Shown: one piece after another, positions 34,071 through 41,914 of the stretch
Position numbering within the stretch: the stretch's first letter is position 1
How the letters are laid out: each line of letters starts with the position of its first letter
Source: Martelella sp. AD-3
GTDB lineage: Bacteria > Pseudomonadota > Alphaproteobacteria > Rhizobiales > Rhizobiaceae
Length of the DNA stretch: 64,000 nucleotides
Direction: 5' to 3'
Assembly: GCF_001578105.1 (NCBI RefSeq)
Contig: NZ_CP014275.1
Span: 4,365,001 to 4,429,000, forward strand
Position numbers and translations under genes: made by a program
Notes under the pieces: model-generated
The model's database searches: none
Seen by the model: only the letters and a program-made list of their open reading frames with translations
What the model was told of the DNA's origin: nothing

Positions 34071-35371
34071 GCGGAGAACTGGTGGGCCTGATCGGCCTTG
34101 CCGTCCTGTTTGTACTGCTGGTGATCCGCGTGCCGGTGGCGCTGGCCATGTTTTCCGTGGGCTTTGCCGGCATCTGGGCATTGCGCGACCTGAAGGCGGC
34201 GATGAGCCTGATGGCGTCGGAGAGCTTCACGCTTGCCTCCTCGTCCGAGCTGGTGGTCGTGCCGCTTTTCATCCTGATGGGCAATGTCGCATCGGTGACG
34301 GGCATGAGCGGCAGGCTGTACGATGCGGCCTATGCCATTGTCGGGCGGTTTCGCGGCGGGCTTGCCTCGGCGACCGTGCTGGGATGTGCCGGGTTCGCCG
34401 CGCTTTCGGGTTCATCGGTCGCCTCGGCGCTGACCATGGGCAAGGTGTCCATGGCCGAGATGGACCGCTTCAATTACGACAACAGGCTGTCGACCGGGGT
34501 CGTCGCCGCCGGCGGCACGCTCGGCATCCTGATCCCGCCCTCGACCGGCTTCGTGATCTACGCCATCCTGACGCAGCAGTCGATCGGGCGGCTGTTCCTG
34601 GCGGGCGTCTTGCCGGGCATCCTGCTTCTGTCGATGTTCATTGTCACGATCACCGTGCTATGCTGGCTCAGGCCCGGTTTCGGTCCCGCCGGTCCGCGCA
34701 CGACGATGGGCGAGAAGACGAAGAGGATGGTCGGGGCGCTACCCGTGCTCTCGGTGGTGATCCTGACGATCGGCGGCATCTATGGCGGGATATTCTCGCC
34801 GGTGGAGGCGTCTGCCGTCGGCGCCGGGCTGATCATCCTGATCGGCGCGGCGACGGGAAAGCTTACGCCAAAGGCGTTCTGGGCGGCGGCCAAGGATTCG
34901 GTGGTCACGACGGCGGCGGTGATGCTGATCCTGATTTCGGCCCATATCCTGAACCCGTTCCTGGCGCTCACCCACATTCCCGATCTGGTCGGCGCCTTCC
35001 TGGAAGGCCTTCAGGTCGGACCGATCGCGGTGCTGGCCCTGATCCTGCTGACCTATCTGATCCTCGGCTGTTTCCTTGAAGGTTTCGCCATGCTGGTGCT
35101 GACCATGCCGATCTATTTTCCGGTGATCACGCAGCTCGGGATCGACCCGATCTGGTTCGGCGTGCTGGTGGTGCTGACGCTGGAAATGGGACTGATTTCG
35201 CCGCCGGTCGGGGTCAATGTGTTCATCGTCAAATCGGTGGCGCGCGACGTGCCGCTTTCGCGCATCTTTGCCGGCGTCACGCCGTTCTGGTTCGCGATGC
35301 TGGCGACGCTGGTGGTGCTGATCGCCTTTCCGCAGATCACGCTGATCCTGCCGAATACGATGATGAACTAG
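34067..35371 (+). CDS. dctM: TRAP transporter large permease (DctM)
   Basis: A 434-residue DctM with about twelve helices. It includes SASSVAS-type segments (GFAALSGSSVASALTMGKVS), PSTGFVIYAILTQQSIGRLF and the C-terminal LISPPVGVNVFIVKSVARD, which are family hallmarks for the sodium-coupled channel. It is coupled to dctQ by an ATGA overlap. A RIME-like repeat follows the stop directly. Confidence 0.94.
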   Translation: MSGELVGLIGLAVLFVLLVIRVPVALAMFSVGFAGIWALRDLKAAMSLMASESFTLASSSELVVVPLFILMGNVASVTGMSGRLYDAAYAIVGRFRGGLASATVLGCAGFAALSGSSVASALTMGKVSMAEMDRFNYDNRLSTGVVAAGGTLGILIPPSTGFVIYAILTQQSIGRLFLAGVLPGILLLSMFIVTITVLCWLRPGFGPAGPRTTMGEKTKRMVGALPVLSVVILTIGGIYGGIFSPVEASAVGAGLIILIGAATGKLTPKAFWAAAKDSVVTTAAVMLILISAHILNPFLALTHIPDLVGAFLEGLQVGPIAVLALILLTYLILGCFLEGFAMLVLTMPIYFPVITQLGIDPIWFGVLVVLTLEMGLISPPVGVNVFIVKSVARDVPLSRIFAGVTPFWFAMLATLVVLIAFPQITLILPNTMMN

Positions 35372-35474
35372 CGCATCGGCCCGAAAACCGGAATCGATTT
35401 TCGGAAAGCACGATGCGTAGATAAAATAGGTTAGAGCGTCCTTTGTGCGTCCGAACGGACGCACGGCGCCCTAG
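35372..35474. repeat. RIME-like intergenic repeat (copy 1)
   Basis: It begins GCGCATCGGCCCGAAAACCG, passes GATTTTCGGAAAGCACGATG, and ends in the hairpin GTGCGTCCGAACGGACGCAC. Near-identical copies are at 62238-62345 (same strand) and 37733-37850 (inverted). It sits immediately after dctM. Confidence 0.75.
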
Positions 35475-35768
35475 CGGAACTCGCAGAAGGGCGGAGACGG
35501 ATCTCCGCCTGCAAGCGCGTTGGAAATTTCGGCGGGACGTTTGACAGAAAGGCGCCGCCCGGCAATGCCGTGAAAGACAATCGAAGCTCTGACTGCCGGC
35601 ACGGCCTGCGCGCCGGCGGCGGGAAGACGCGCGCCCGAGAACGGCCGGAGAAGACTTGCCGCAATGCGGCGCCATGAATGAAAGATCGTTCGCCTCTCGA
35701 AGGAGGGGAACACCTGCTGTCTGAATGGGGGCGGATGTCCGCGCCCCGATCCGGAGGAGAACCTTGCG
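35475..35768 (+). other. Long leader upstream of purU, possible structured RNA
   Basis: No gene is seen in these 294 bases. They contain GC-rich dyads (for example GGCGGAGACGGATCTCCGCC at 35491-35510) and, close to the gene, CCTCTCGAAGGAGG (35694-35707, four-base-pair stem with a 6-base loop). I compared the leader from memory with the glycine, ZTP and tetrahydrofolate riboswitch cores and found no convincing match. A regulatory leader remains possible because purU activity is tied to folate and glycine status. Confidence 0.35.
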
Positions 35769-36617
35769 ATGAAGTCCTATGTCCTGACCATCAAATGCGC
35801 CAACCGTCCAGGCATCGTTGCCGCCGTCGCCACGCTGCTTGCCCGCGCCGACGGCGATATCACCGAGGCCCGGCAGTTCGACGATGCGGTGAGCGACACT
35901 TTCTTCATGCGCGTGTTGGTTAAATATCCAGGCGACGAGACCGCCCTGCGTGCCGAGATGCAAAAGCTCGCGGCCGAATACGGCATGACCTGGGAATTGT
36001 GGGACATGGCGCGCCGGCCGAAGGTGCTGATGATGGTCTCGAAGTTCGATCATTGTCTCGGCGATCTGCTTTACCGCAACCGGATCGGCGAACTGGACAT
36101 GGAGGTCGTCGCGATCGCCTCCAACCATCCGAAGACGGCTTTGAACCTCACTCTGATGGGCGATATTCCCTATCACCACTTGCCGATAACCAGGGACACC
36201 AAGCCCGATCAGGAAGCCCGGATCAAGGCGCTCGTCAATGAAACCGGCGCGGAACTGGTGGTTCTCGCCCGCTATATGCAAATCCTGTCGGATGATCTCT
36301 CGGCCTTCCTGTCGGGGCGCTGCATCAACATCCACCACTCTTTTCTGCCGGGCTTCAAGGGAGCAAAACCCTATCATCAGGCCTTCGAGCGCGGGGTGAA
36401 GATGATCGGCGCCACGTCGCATTACGTAACCGAGGACCTCGATGAGGGGCCGATCATCGCCCAGGATGTCGAGGCGGTCACCCATGCCGACACGCCGGAG
36501 GATCTCGTCCGCAAGGGGCGGGATATCGAACGCCGTGTGCTGGCCAGGGCGGTGACCCTGCATCTTCAGCGCCGCGTGATGTTGAACGGGAAGAAGACGG
36601 TCGTGTTCGAAAAATAG
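35769..36617 (+). CDS. purU: Formyltetrahydrofolate deformylase
   Basis: A 282-residue PurU that hydrolyses 10-formyl-THF to formate and free THF. The N-terminal ACT domain (about 3-80, KCANRPGIVAAVATLLARA) senses amino acids in E. coli PurU. The C-terminal formyltransferase-like domain has NIHHSFLPGFKGAKPYHQAF and the catalytic Asp in HYVTEDLDEGPIIAQD. The start ATG follows GGAGGAGAAC. It lies between the TRAP genes and the metF-like gene in the aromatic cluster, completing a route from methyl-THF to formate (MetF, FolD, PurU). Confidence 0.95.
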   Translation: MKSYVLTIKCANRPGIVAAVATLLARADGDITEARQFDDAVSDTFFMRVLVKYPGDETALRAEMQKLAAEYGMTWELWDMARRPKVLMMVSKFDHCLGDLLYRNRIGELDMEVVAIASNHPKTALNLTLMGDIPYHHLPITRDTKPDQEARIKALVNETGAELVVLARYMQILSDDLSAFLSGRCINIHHSFLPGFKGAKPYHQAFERGVKMIGATSHYVTEDLDEGPIIAQDVEAVTHADTPEDLVRKGRDIERRVLARAVTLHLQRRVMLNGKKTVVFEK

Positions 36618-36761
36618 ATCCGGATGTCCGAAAAGCGTTTTCCGGTCTTCGGCCAGGGCCGGCCGATGCCGCAATCGGCAAAGCGATCCGCTTTCCCAAA
36701 AGCGCAACATGGCAATGTCGTCAGAAAGAATTCGGGGAAGAGCTTGCCAGGAAACAACAAA

Positions 36762-36771
36762 ATGTATACAT
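36762..36771. promoter_or_regulatory. TGTATACA operator upstream of metF-like gene
   Basis: A perfect ATGTATACAT palindrome, 36 bases before the ATG and just upstream of GGAGGAGG. It is the same sequence as the boxes before ligM and the ligAB operon. Confidence 0.75.
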
Positions 36772-36806
36772 TTGATTCATCGGAACCTGGAGGAGGATCT
36801 GCAAAA

Positions 36807-37727
36807 ATGATTGGATTTCTGGGCAGGCGCAGCAAGCAAACCGCTACCGGAGACGATGTCATAGGCCCATTTCTAAAAGGGTTCTCGATCGAAGTCATGC
36901 CGCGCACGGCGGCCAAGGCTGATGACTTCAAGGCGCTGCTGCCGGCCGGAACACGTGTATACATAGCTCACATCGAAGGAACGCCGATCGAGGATATGGT
37001 CGCCACGGCGCGGCGTCTGTCGGAAGACGGCTTTCCGGTCATGCCGCATTTCCCCGCCCGCATCATCAGAAACAGGGCGATGCTCGAAGACTGGATCGCG
37101 CGCTATCAGGGCGAGGCCGGCGTCGACCAGGCGCTGCTGCTGGCCGGCGGCGGTGGCGCGCCTGCCGGCGACTATCACTCGTCAATGCAGCTGATGGAGA
37201 CCGGGCTGTTCGACAAGGCCGGGTTCCGGCGGCTTCATGTAGCCGGCCATCCGGAGGGCAACAAGGATATCGATCCCGACGGGTCAACCGGTAATGTGGA
37301 TGCCGCCCTCAGGTGGAAGCAGGACTTTGCCGAGCGCACCGACGCCGAAATGGCGATCGTCACCCAGTTCGCCTTCGAGGCGGAGCCGGTGCTGGCCTGG
37401 ATCGAGCGGCTGCGCGGCTTCGGCGTGGACCTTCCCGTCCATGTCGGCATTGCCGGGCCGGCCAGGCTGCAGACGTTGATCAAATTCGCGATTGCCTGCG
37501 GCGTCGGTTCCTCGCTCAAGGTTCTGCAACGCCGGGCCATGGATGTCTCCAAGCTGGTGCTGCCCTATGAGCCGACGGACGTTCTGGCTGATTTTGCCGT
37601 CGCAGCGAAACGTGACGGCGGTTCGGCCGTCGCGCAGATTCATTTCTTTCCGCTCGGCGGCATCGGCGCCTGCGCCGACTGGGCGGTCCGCCACGGCGTC
37701 TCCGCTCCGGCCCCGGCCGCCGTATGA
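36807..37727 (+). CDS. Methylenetetrahydrofolate reductase family protein (MetF-like)
   Basis: A 306-residue TIM-barrel flavoprotein of the MTHFR family. SIEVMPRTAAKADDFKALLP carries the catalytic Glu region (normally FEFFPP, here IEVMPR). ALLLAGGGGAPAGDYHSSMQ matches the FAD-binding loop (RGD-type in E. coli), and QIHFFPLGGI lies at the C-terminus. It would oxidise methyl-THF from LigM back to methylene-THF, as shown for the ligM-linked MetF of Sphingobium SYK-6. The start ATG at 36807 follows GGAGGAGG. A TGTATACA box precedes it and a second box lies at 36956. An intrinsic terminator follows. Confidence 0.85.
   Translation: MIGFLGRRSKQTATGDDVIGPFLKGFSIEVMPRTAAKADDFKALLPAGTRVYIAHIEGTPIEDMVATARRLSEDGFPVMPHFPARIIRNRAMLEDWIARYQGEAGVDQALLLAGGGGAPAGDYHSSMQLMETGLFDKAGFRRLHVAGHPEGNKDIDPDGSTGNVDAALRWKQDFAERTDAEMAIVTQFAFEAEPVLAWIERLRGFGVDLPVHVGIAGPARLQTLIKFAIACGVGSSLKVLQRRAMDVSKLVLPYEPTDVLADFAVAAKRDGGSAVAQIHFFPLGGIGACADWAVRHGVSAPAPAAV
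36956..36963. promoter_or_regulatory. Internal TGTATACA box in metF-like gene
   Basis: A perfect TGTATACA lies 150 bases inside the coding region (codons CGT GTA TAC ATA). Its centre is 193 bases from the promoter box. ATA is a rare isoleucine codon in this GC-rich genome, so the site may be selected rather than accidental. Confidence 0.45.
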
Positions 37728-37732
37728 AGTCC

Positions 37733-37850
37733 TCGCCCGGCGGCGAGAGCGCCGTGCGTCGATCCGGACGCACAAAGGGCGCGCTAGCCTGTTGAATCGA
37801 CGCATCGTGCTTTCCGAAAAGCAATTCTGATTTTCGGGCCGATGCGCCAA
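37733..37850. repeat. RIME-like intergenic repeat (inverted copy)
   Basis: Read on the minus strand this stretch gives GCATCGGCCCGAAAATCAGA and CGGAAAGCACGATGCG, then GTGCGTCCGGATCGACGCAC, matching the copy at 35372 in reverse. It follows the metF-like gene. Confidence 0.75.
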
Positions 37851-37878
37851 GCGACGCTCAGTTCCCGTCATGTCCCCG

Positions 37879-37913
37879 CCGGCCAGTTCGCGCACGCGAC
37901 TGGCCGGTTTTTT
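37879..37913 (+). terminator. Intrinsic terminator downstream of metF-like gene
   Basis: CCGGCCAGT (37879-37887) pairs with ACTGGCCGG (37899-37907) and is followed by T6 (37908-37913). It is a strong intrinsic terminator that ends the purU/metF transcript. Confidence 0.9.
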
Positions 37914-37967
37914 GTTGTCCAAGCAGTTCGGGAGGAGGTGGGGGCATGCGCGCAGACGCGCGCGAAA

Positions 37968-38115
37968 TGTATACGCATCATGTTGATAGACTTATTCCAT
38001 TTTGTATATAAAAGGCATTTTTTCTTCAAAATTCGCGCTAAAACTGTTTATTTCTGACGAATACTAAGCTAAAGTCTAAACATGGCCAGTTCGAAAACCT
38101 GTATATGCGTATACA
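37968..38115. promoter_or_regulatory. Cluster of degenerate TGTATACA boxes upstream of tctC
   Basis: One-mismatch or near boxes occur at 37968-37975 (TGTATACG), 38003-38010 (TGTATATA), 38100-38107 (TGTATATG) and 38108-38115 (CGTATACA). The stretch is strikingly AT-rich compared with its flanks and lies just after a terminator, so it is probably the regulated promoter of the TTT transporter. Confidence 0.55.
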
Positions 38116-38116
38116 T

Positions 38117-38539
38117 TCTGGCCGGATGCCTTCGGTGTTTTTTCGTCTGGGAGGGCGGAAGAAGGGCCTCGAAAGCCTGCGAAGGCGTCAGATCGCGCCA
38201 GGCCGGAACGCGTTGTGTTTCGACGTCGCGGTTCGCGCGATCCGAGGAGCAATTCCAGCCGGTGCATTGACCGGCTGCGCATGCCCGTCCGGCCCGTTGC
38301 CGGCAGTTTTATGGTTTCTTGCGAAAATCTTGCCTCGTTCAGGCTTTGGTTCCTGTTCAAGGCGAATTTGCCGGCGGCGATGCGCCGGGTTGCGGCAGTC
38401 GGCCCGGCAGGCCTGGTCCGTCGGGCATGGAAACCGTTCGATCGGACGCGAAGGTTCGCAGGGCCGTGCGCTCATGGCGGAAGTCGAGGACGGAGGAGGT
38501 CCCGGCATCCGTGTAACTGACCCAGAGGGAGGAGAACAG
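38117..38539 (+). other. Long untranslated stretch before tctC
   Basis: No gene is supported. An open frame joins tctC in phase from 38105, but it lacks a ribosome binding site and would place the clear signal peptide far inside the protein. The stretch is ordinary GC-rich sequence with no recognised element, so it may be a long 5' leader. Confidence 0.4.
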
Positions 38540-39634
38540 ATGAGACTGAATGCGACCATAAGGTGCGGCATGGCGGCGGCGTCGGTTGCCGCGATCGTGC
38601 TGGCGGGGGGACTGGCCGCGCAGGCCGAGCCGATCGACCTCGAAGGAGAGACGGTGACGCTGGTGCACAATGTCGCGCCCGGCGGCGCAACCGCCATCAG
38701 CGCCCAGGTGCTCGCGGATGCCTGGTCGAAGACGATGGCGGGTCATCCGACCATGATCGTCCAGTCGGTCTCCGGCGGAGCGCTGACCAAGGGCATCGAT
38801 TTTGTCATGGACGCCCGCCCGGACGGCAAGACCCTCGGCTATCTCGCCTGGCAGGGCACGACGCGCATCCTCGATCCGGAGGTGCTGCAGATCCCGTTCC
38901 AGGATTTCGGCGTGATCGGCGGCATCGGCGGATCCAACTTTCTGTTTCATGTCAGGAGCGATGTCGGCGCCGGGCTGAAAGACCGCGACGACCTGCCCGA
39001 CGTCGAGAGCGTCACCGTCGGAGTCTACTCGCCGCGCATGACCCAGGGCATGCAGACGGCAGCAGCGCTCGATCTTCTCGGGGTCGACTGGCAGTTCGTC
39101 TCCGGCATGCTCGGCGACGGACCGCTTTACGCGGCCCTCCAGCGCGGCGAGATCGACGGCTACCCGGCGACCACGACCCAATATATCGCCGAACTCGGCG
39201 ACGGACCGATCGCCAGCGGCGAGACGATGGCGATCTGGCAGATGGGGCCGCTCGAAGCGGATGGTTCGATGAAGCTCGATCCAGCCCTCGAAGGCGTGCC
39301 GACCCTCGGCGAATACATCGAAAAGGCGACCGGGAAACCGCCGGAAGGCCCGCTCTGGGACCTGGTCATGTATCACGCCCGGTCCTCGGCGCCGGTCAAC
39401 TGGATCATCGTCGCGCCCCCCGGAACCCCTTCGGATCATCTCGACATGCTGCGCGCCAGTTTTGATGAAGCGACAGCCTCGCCGGACTATCTGGAGGCGG
39501 CCACCAAGGTCTACGGCTCGCCGCCGAACATCGTCCACTGGCAGGAGATGACCAGGATCATCTCCGATGTGCAGAACACTTCTGAAGACATCAAGGACAC
39601 GATGCGCCAGCTGGTCGAGCGGATCGAGCAGTAG
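38540..39634 (+). CDS. Tripartite tricarboxylate transporter substrate-binding protein (TctC family)
   Basis: A 364-residue periplasmic receptor. A signal peptide (1-28, MRLNATIRCGMAAASVAAIV then LAGGLAAQAE) precedes a Bug/TctC fold with LVHNVAPGGATAISAQVLAD, where the PGGATA-like loop replaces the usual PGG.. ligand loop. The ATG at 38540 follows GGGAGGAG. It is the partner of the TctA-TctB fusion starting 285 bases downstream. Aromatic acid receptors such as TphC belong to this family. A cluster of TGTATACA-like boxes lies upstream. Confidence 0.85.
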   Translation: MRLNATIRCGMAAASVAAIVLAGGLAAQAEPIDLEGETVTLVHNVAPGGATAISAQVLADAWSKTMAGHPTMIVQSVSGGALTKGIDFVMDARPDGKTLGYLAWQGTTRILDPEVLQIPFQDFGVIGGIGGSNFLFHVRSDVGAGLKDRDDLPDVESVTVGVYSPRMTQGMQTAAALDLLGVDWQFVSGMLGDGPLYAALQRGEIDGYPATTTQYIAELGDGPIASGETMAIWQMGPLEADGSMKLDPALEGVPTLGEYIEKATGKPPEGPLWDLVMYHARSSAPVNWIIVAPPGTPSDHLDMLRASFDEATASPDYLEAATKVYGSPPNIVHWQEMTRIISDVQNTSEDIKDTMRQLVERIEQ

Positions 39635-39919
39635 AAGGCGGGCCGGGGGCGGCGCGCCCGCCTCCCGCGCGCCGGGAACCGGAGCCTGGCACGAAGAGCC
39701 CGGCCGCCGCTCGCGTCTTGCCGCCGGCGATTGCGTCGTCGACGGACGCGCGGTCAGGGCCAGGCCTCCGCCGGTTCTGCCTGATTGCCATTGTGCCCTT
39801 TTCCTGAAGATTGGAGCGCGTCGTTCGCGGCGGATTGCAATCTAAAGCTGTATTTTGCCATCGTTTGCGCCTGAGTGGGACAACGATGAGCAGCCACGCT
39901 GATCTGGAGCCGGAACTTC

Positions 39920-41899
39920 ATGTTCGATTCATTCATGACGGGGCTTTCGCTGGTTCTGTCCTTTCCCGGTTTTCTCTACCTGCTTGCGGGCATCGCCGTC
40001 GGCCTGTGGCTTGGCATCGTCCCGGGCCTCGGCGGCGTCACCGGCATGGTGGTGCTTCTGCCGCTGACCTTCGGCATGGACCCGGCCGCGGGCCTTGCCA
40101 TGCTGCTCGGCATGTTCGCGGTGGTCTCCACCTCCGATACGATCACGTCGGTCATGCTCGGGATTCCCGGCACGATCGCCAGCCAGGCGACCGTGATCGA
40201 CGGCAATGCCATGGCCAAGCGCGGCCTGGCGCAGACGGCTTTCGGCGCGGCCTTTGTCAGCTCGGCCTTTGGCGGGGTGCTCGGCGGCTTCGCCATGGCC
40301 GCCTCGCTGCCCTTTGCGCTGTGGATCATTCTTGCCTTCGGTTCGCCGGAGTTCTTCCTGCTTTCGCTGCTCGGCCTGCTCATGGTCGGCGCCGTCAGCG
40401 GCAACGCGGTCTCCAAGGGGTTGGGGGCGGCCGTACTCGGGCTGATGCTTTCCCAGATCGGCTATCCGGTCGCAAGCTCCATGCCGCGCTATTTCTTCGG
40501 CGAACGTTCGCTGCTTGACGGCCTGCCGCTGGTTCCGGTCATTCTCGGGCTTTTCGGCCTGCCGGAAATGATGGACCTTGCCGCCCGGCGCACGGCAATC
40601 GCCCACCTCAGCGACAAGCACGCGCAGGGTGACAGCATCTTCAGCGGGGTCCGCGCCGCCATCCGCAATCGCTGGCTGGTCCTGCGCTGTTCATTAATGG
40701 GCGTCTATGTCGGCATGCTTCCGGCCATCGGTTCTTCCGTGGTCGACTGGCTTGCCTATGGCCACGCCACGCAGAGCTGCAAGACCGATCCGCAGTTTGG
40801 CAAGGGCGACGTGCGCGGCGTGATTGCGCCGGAAGCGGCCAACAATGCCGTGCTCGGCGGTTCGCTGATCCCGACGCTTGCCTTCGGCATTCCCGGCAGC
40901 GGCGCCATGGCGGTGCTCCTGGGCGCCCTGACGATCCACGGCTTCTCGCCGGGCCGAAACATGCTGGGCGACAATCTCGACATCACCTTCTCGATGGTCT
41001 GGACGATCATCATCGCCAATATCATCGGCGCCGCCGCCCTGATGCTCTGGGGCCGACAGGTGGCGCGCGCCGCTTTCGTTGACGGCAATTTCATCGTGCC
41101 GGCGGTGATCCTGTTCATCTTCATGGGCTCCTGGGTCTGGCAGCCGGGCATGTTCACCTGGATCACGCTTCTGGGCGTCGGCCTGCTCGGCTACATCATG
41201 AAGGCGGCGGGCTGGCCGCGACCGCCCTTCATTCTCGGCTTCGTGCTCGGGCCTGTCCTCGAGAACGCCATGTCCATCACCTGGCAGAGCTATACGGTGA
41301 TGGAAGTGGTCACCCGTCCGACGGTGATCGGTCTCGTCATTGTGCTGGCCCTCGTCTTCTTCTTTGCGCTGCGCTCGACCCGCCGCGGGCTCGCTGCCCA
41401 CGCGATCGAGGATACGCAGGAGAGCAAGGCAAGTCTGATCCTGTCTTCGGCGCTCGCGCTCGTGCTCATGGCTCTCTTCGGCGCGGCGGTGTGGATGGCG
41501 CGCGACTGGAAGCTTCTGGCCAAGGTCTCGCCGATGGCCTTTGGCCTGGCGGGCATCGTCATCATGGGCTTCGTCCTGTTCCAGGACCGCAACCGGCTTC
41601 GGGTGATCGCCGCCGCGCGTCGGGCGGGCGATGCGCTCGCCGGCGGCACCACGCGGCAATTCATCGCCGCGCATCGGCGTCAGATCATCACCTTCCTGTC
41701 GATCGCGCTGATGGCGGCGCTGACGCCATGGGTCGGCACCTATGCCGCCATCCTCGGCTTTGCCGCGATCTACACGGCGCTTTGGGGCCGGTTCCGGTGG
41801 TGGGTGGTCGCCCTCTACACGGCTGGCCTCGGGGCGGTGCTCTACTTTCTTTACGACCGCCTTCTTCATGCCCCGTTCGAATTACCGTTCTTCATGTGA
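39920..41899 (+). CDS. TctA-TctB fusion permease of a tripartite tricarboxylate transporter
   Basis: 659 residues. Residues 1-500 form TctA, with the family signature GIVPGLGGVTGMVVLLPLTF and LGIPGTIASQATVIDGNAMA. The last 150 residues (from about 505) contain four further helices with the look of TctB (SLILSSALALVLMALFGAAV, then LALAALTP-like ALMAALTPWVGTYAAILGF). TctA is usually about 500 residues with a separate small tctB. No tctB gene exists here, supporting a fusion. The start ATG at 39920 follows GGAG. It continues into two amidohydrolases 15 bases later. Confidence 0.85.
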   Translation: MFDSFMTGLSLVLSFPGFLYLLAGIAVGLWLGIVPGLGGVTGMVVLLPLTFGMDPAAGLAMLLGMFAVVSTSDTITSVMLGIPGTIASQATVIDGNAMAKRGLAQTAFGAAFVSSAFGGVLGGFAMAASLPFALWIILAFGSPEFFLLSLLGLLMVGAVSGNAVSKGLGAAVLGLMLSQIGYPVASSMPRYFFGERSLLDGLPLVPVILGLFGLPEMMDLAARRTAIAHLSDKHAQGDSIFSGVRAAIRNRWLVLRCSLMGVYVGMLPAIGSSVVDWLAYGHATQSCKTDPQFGKGDVRGVIAPEAANNAVLGGSLIPTLAFGIPGSGAMAVLLGALTIHGFSPGRNMLGDNLDITFSMVWTIIIANIIGAAALMLWGRQVARAAFVDGNFIVPAVILFIFMGSWVWQPGMFTWITLLGVGLLGYIMKAAGWPRPPFILGFVLGPVLENAMSITWQSYTVMEVVTRPTVIGLVIVLALVFFFALRSTRRGLAAHAIEDTQESKASLILSSALALVLMALFGAAVWMARDWKLLAKVSPMAFGLAGIVIMGFVLFQDRNRLRVIAAARRAGDALAGGTTRQFIAAHRRQIITFLSIALMAALTPWVGTYAAILGFAAIYTALWGRFRWWVVALYTAGLGAVLYFLYDRLLHAPFELPFFM

Positions 41900-41914
41900 T
41901 GAGGAGACTGAAAC

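Noticed and set aside
35694..35760. Glycine or ZTP riboswitch upstream of purU
   Set aside because: The stretch CTCGAAGGAGGGG resembles part of a glycine aptamer, but the matching GGC-A conserved segments and the second stem were not found.
38105..38539. In-phase upstream extension of tctC
   Set aside because: A signal peptide clearly starts at 38540 with GGGAGGAG before it. The extension has no homology or ribosome binding site.
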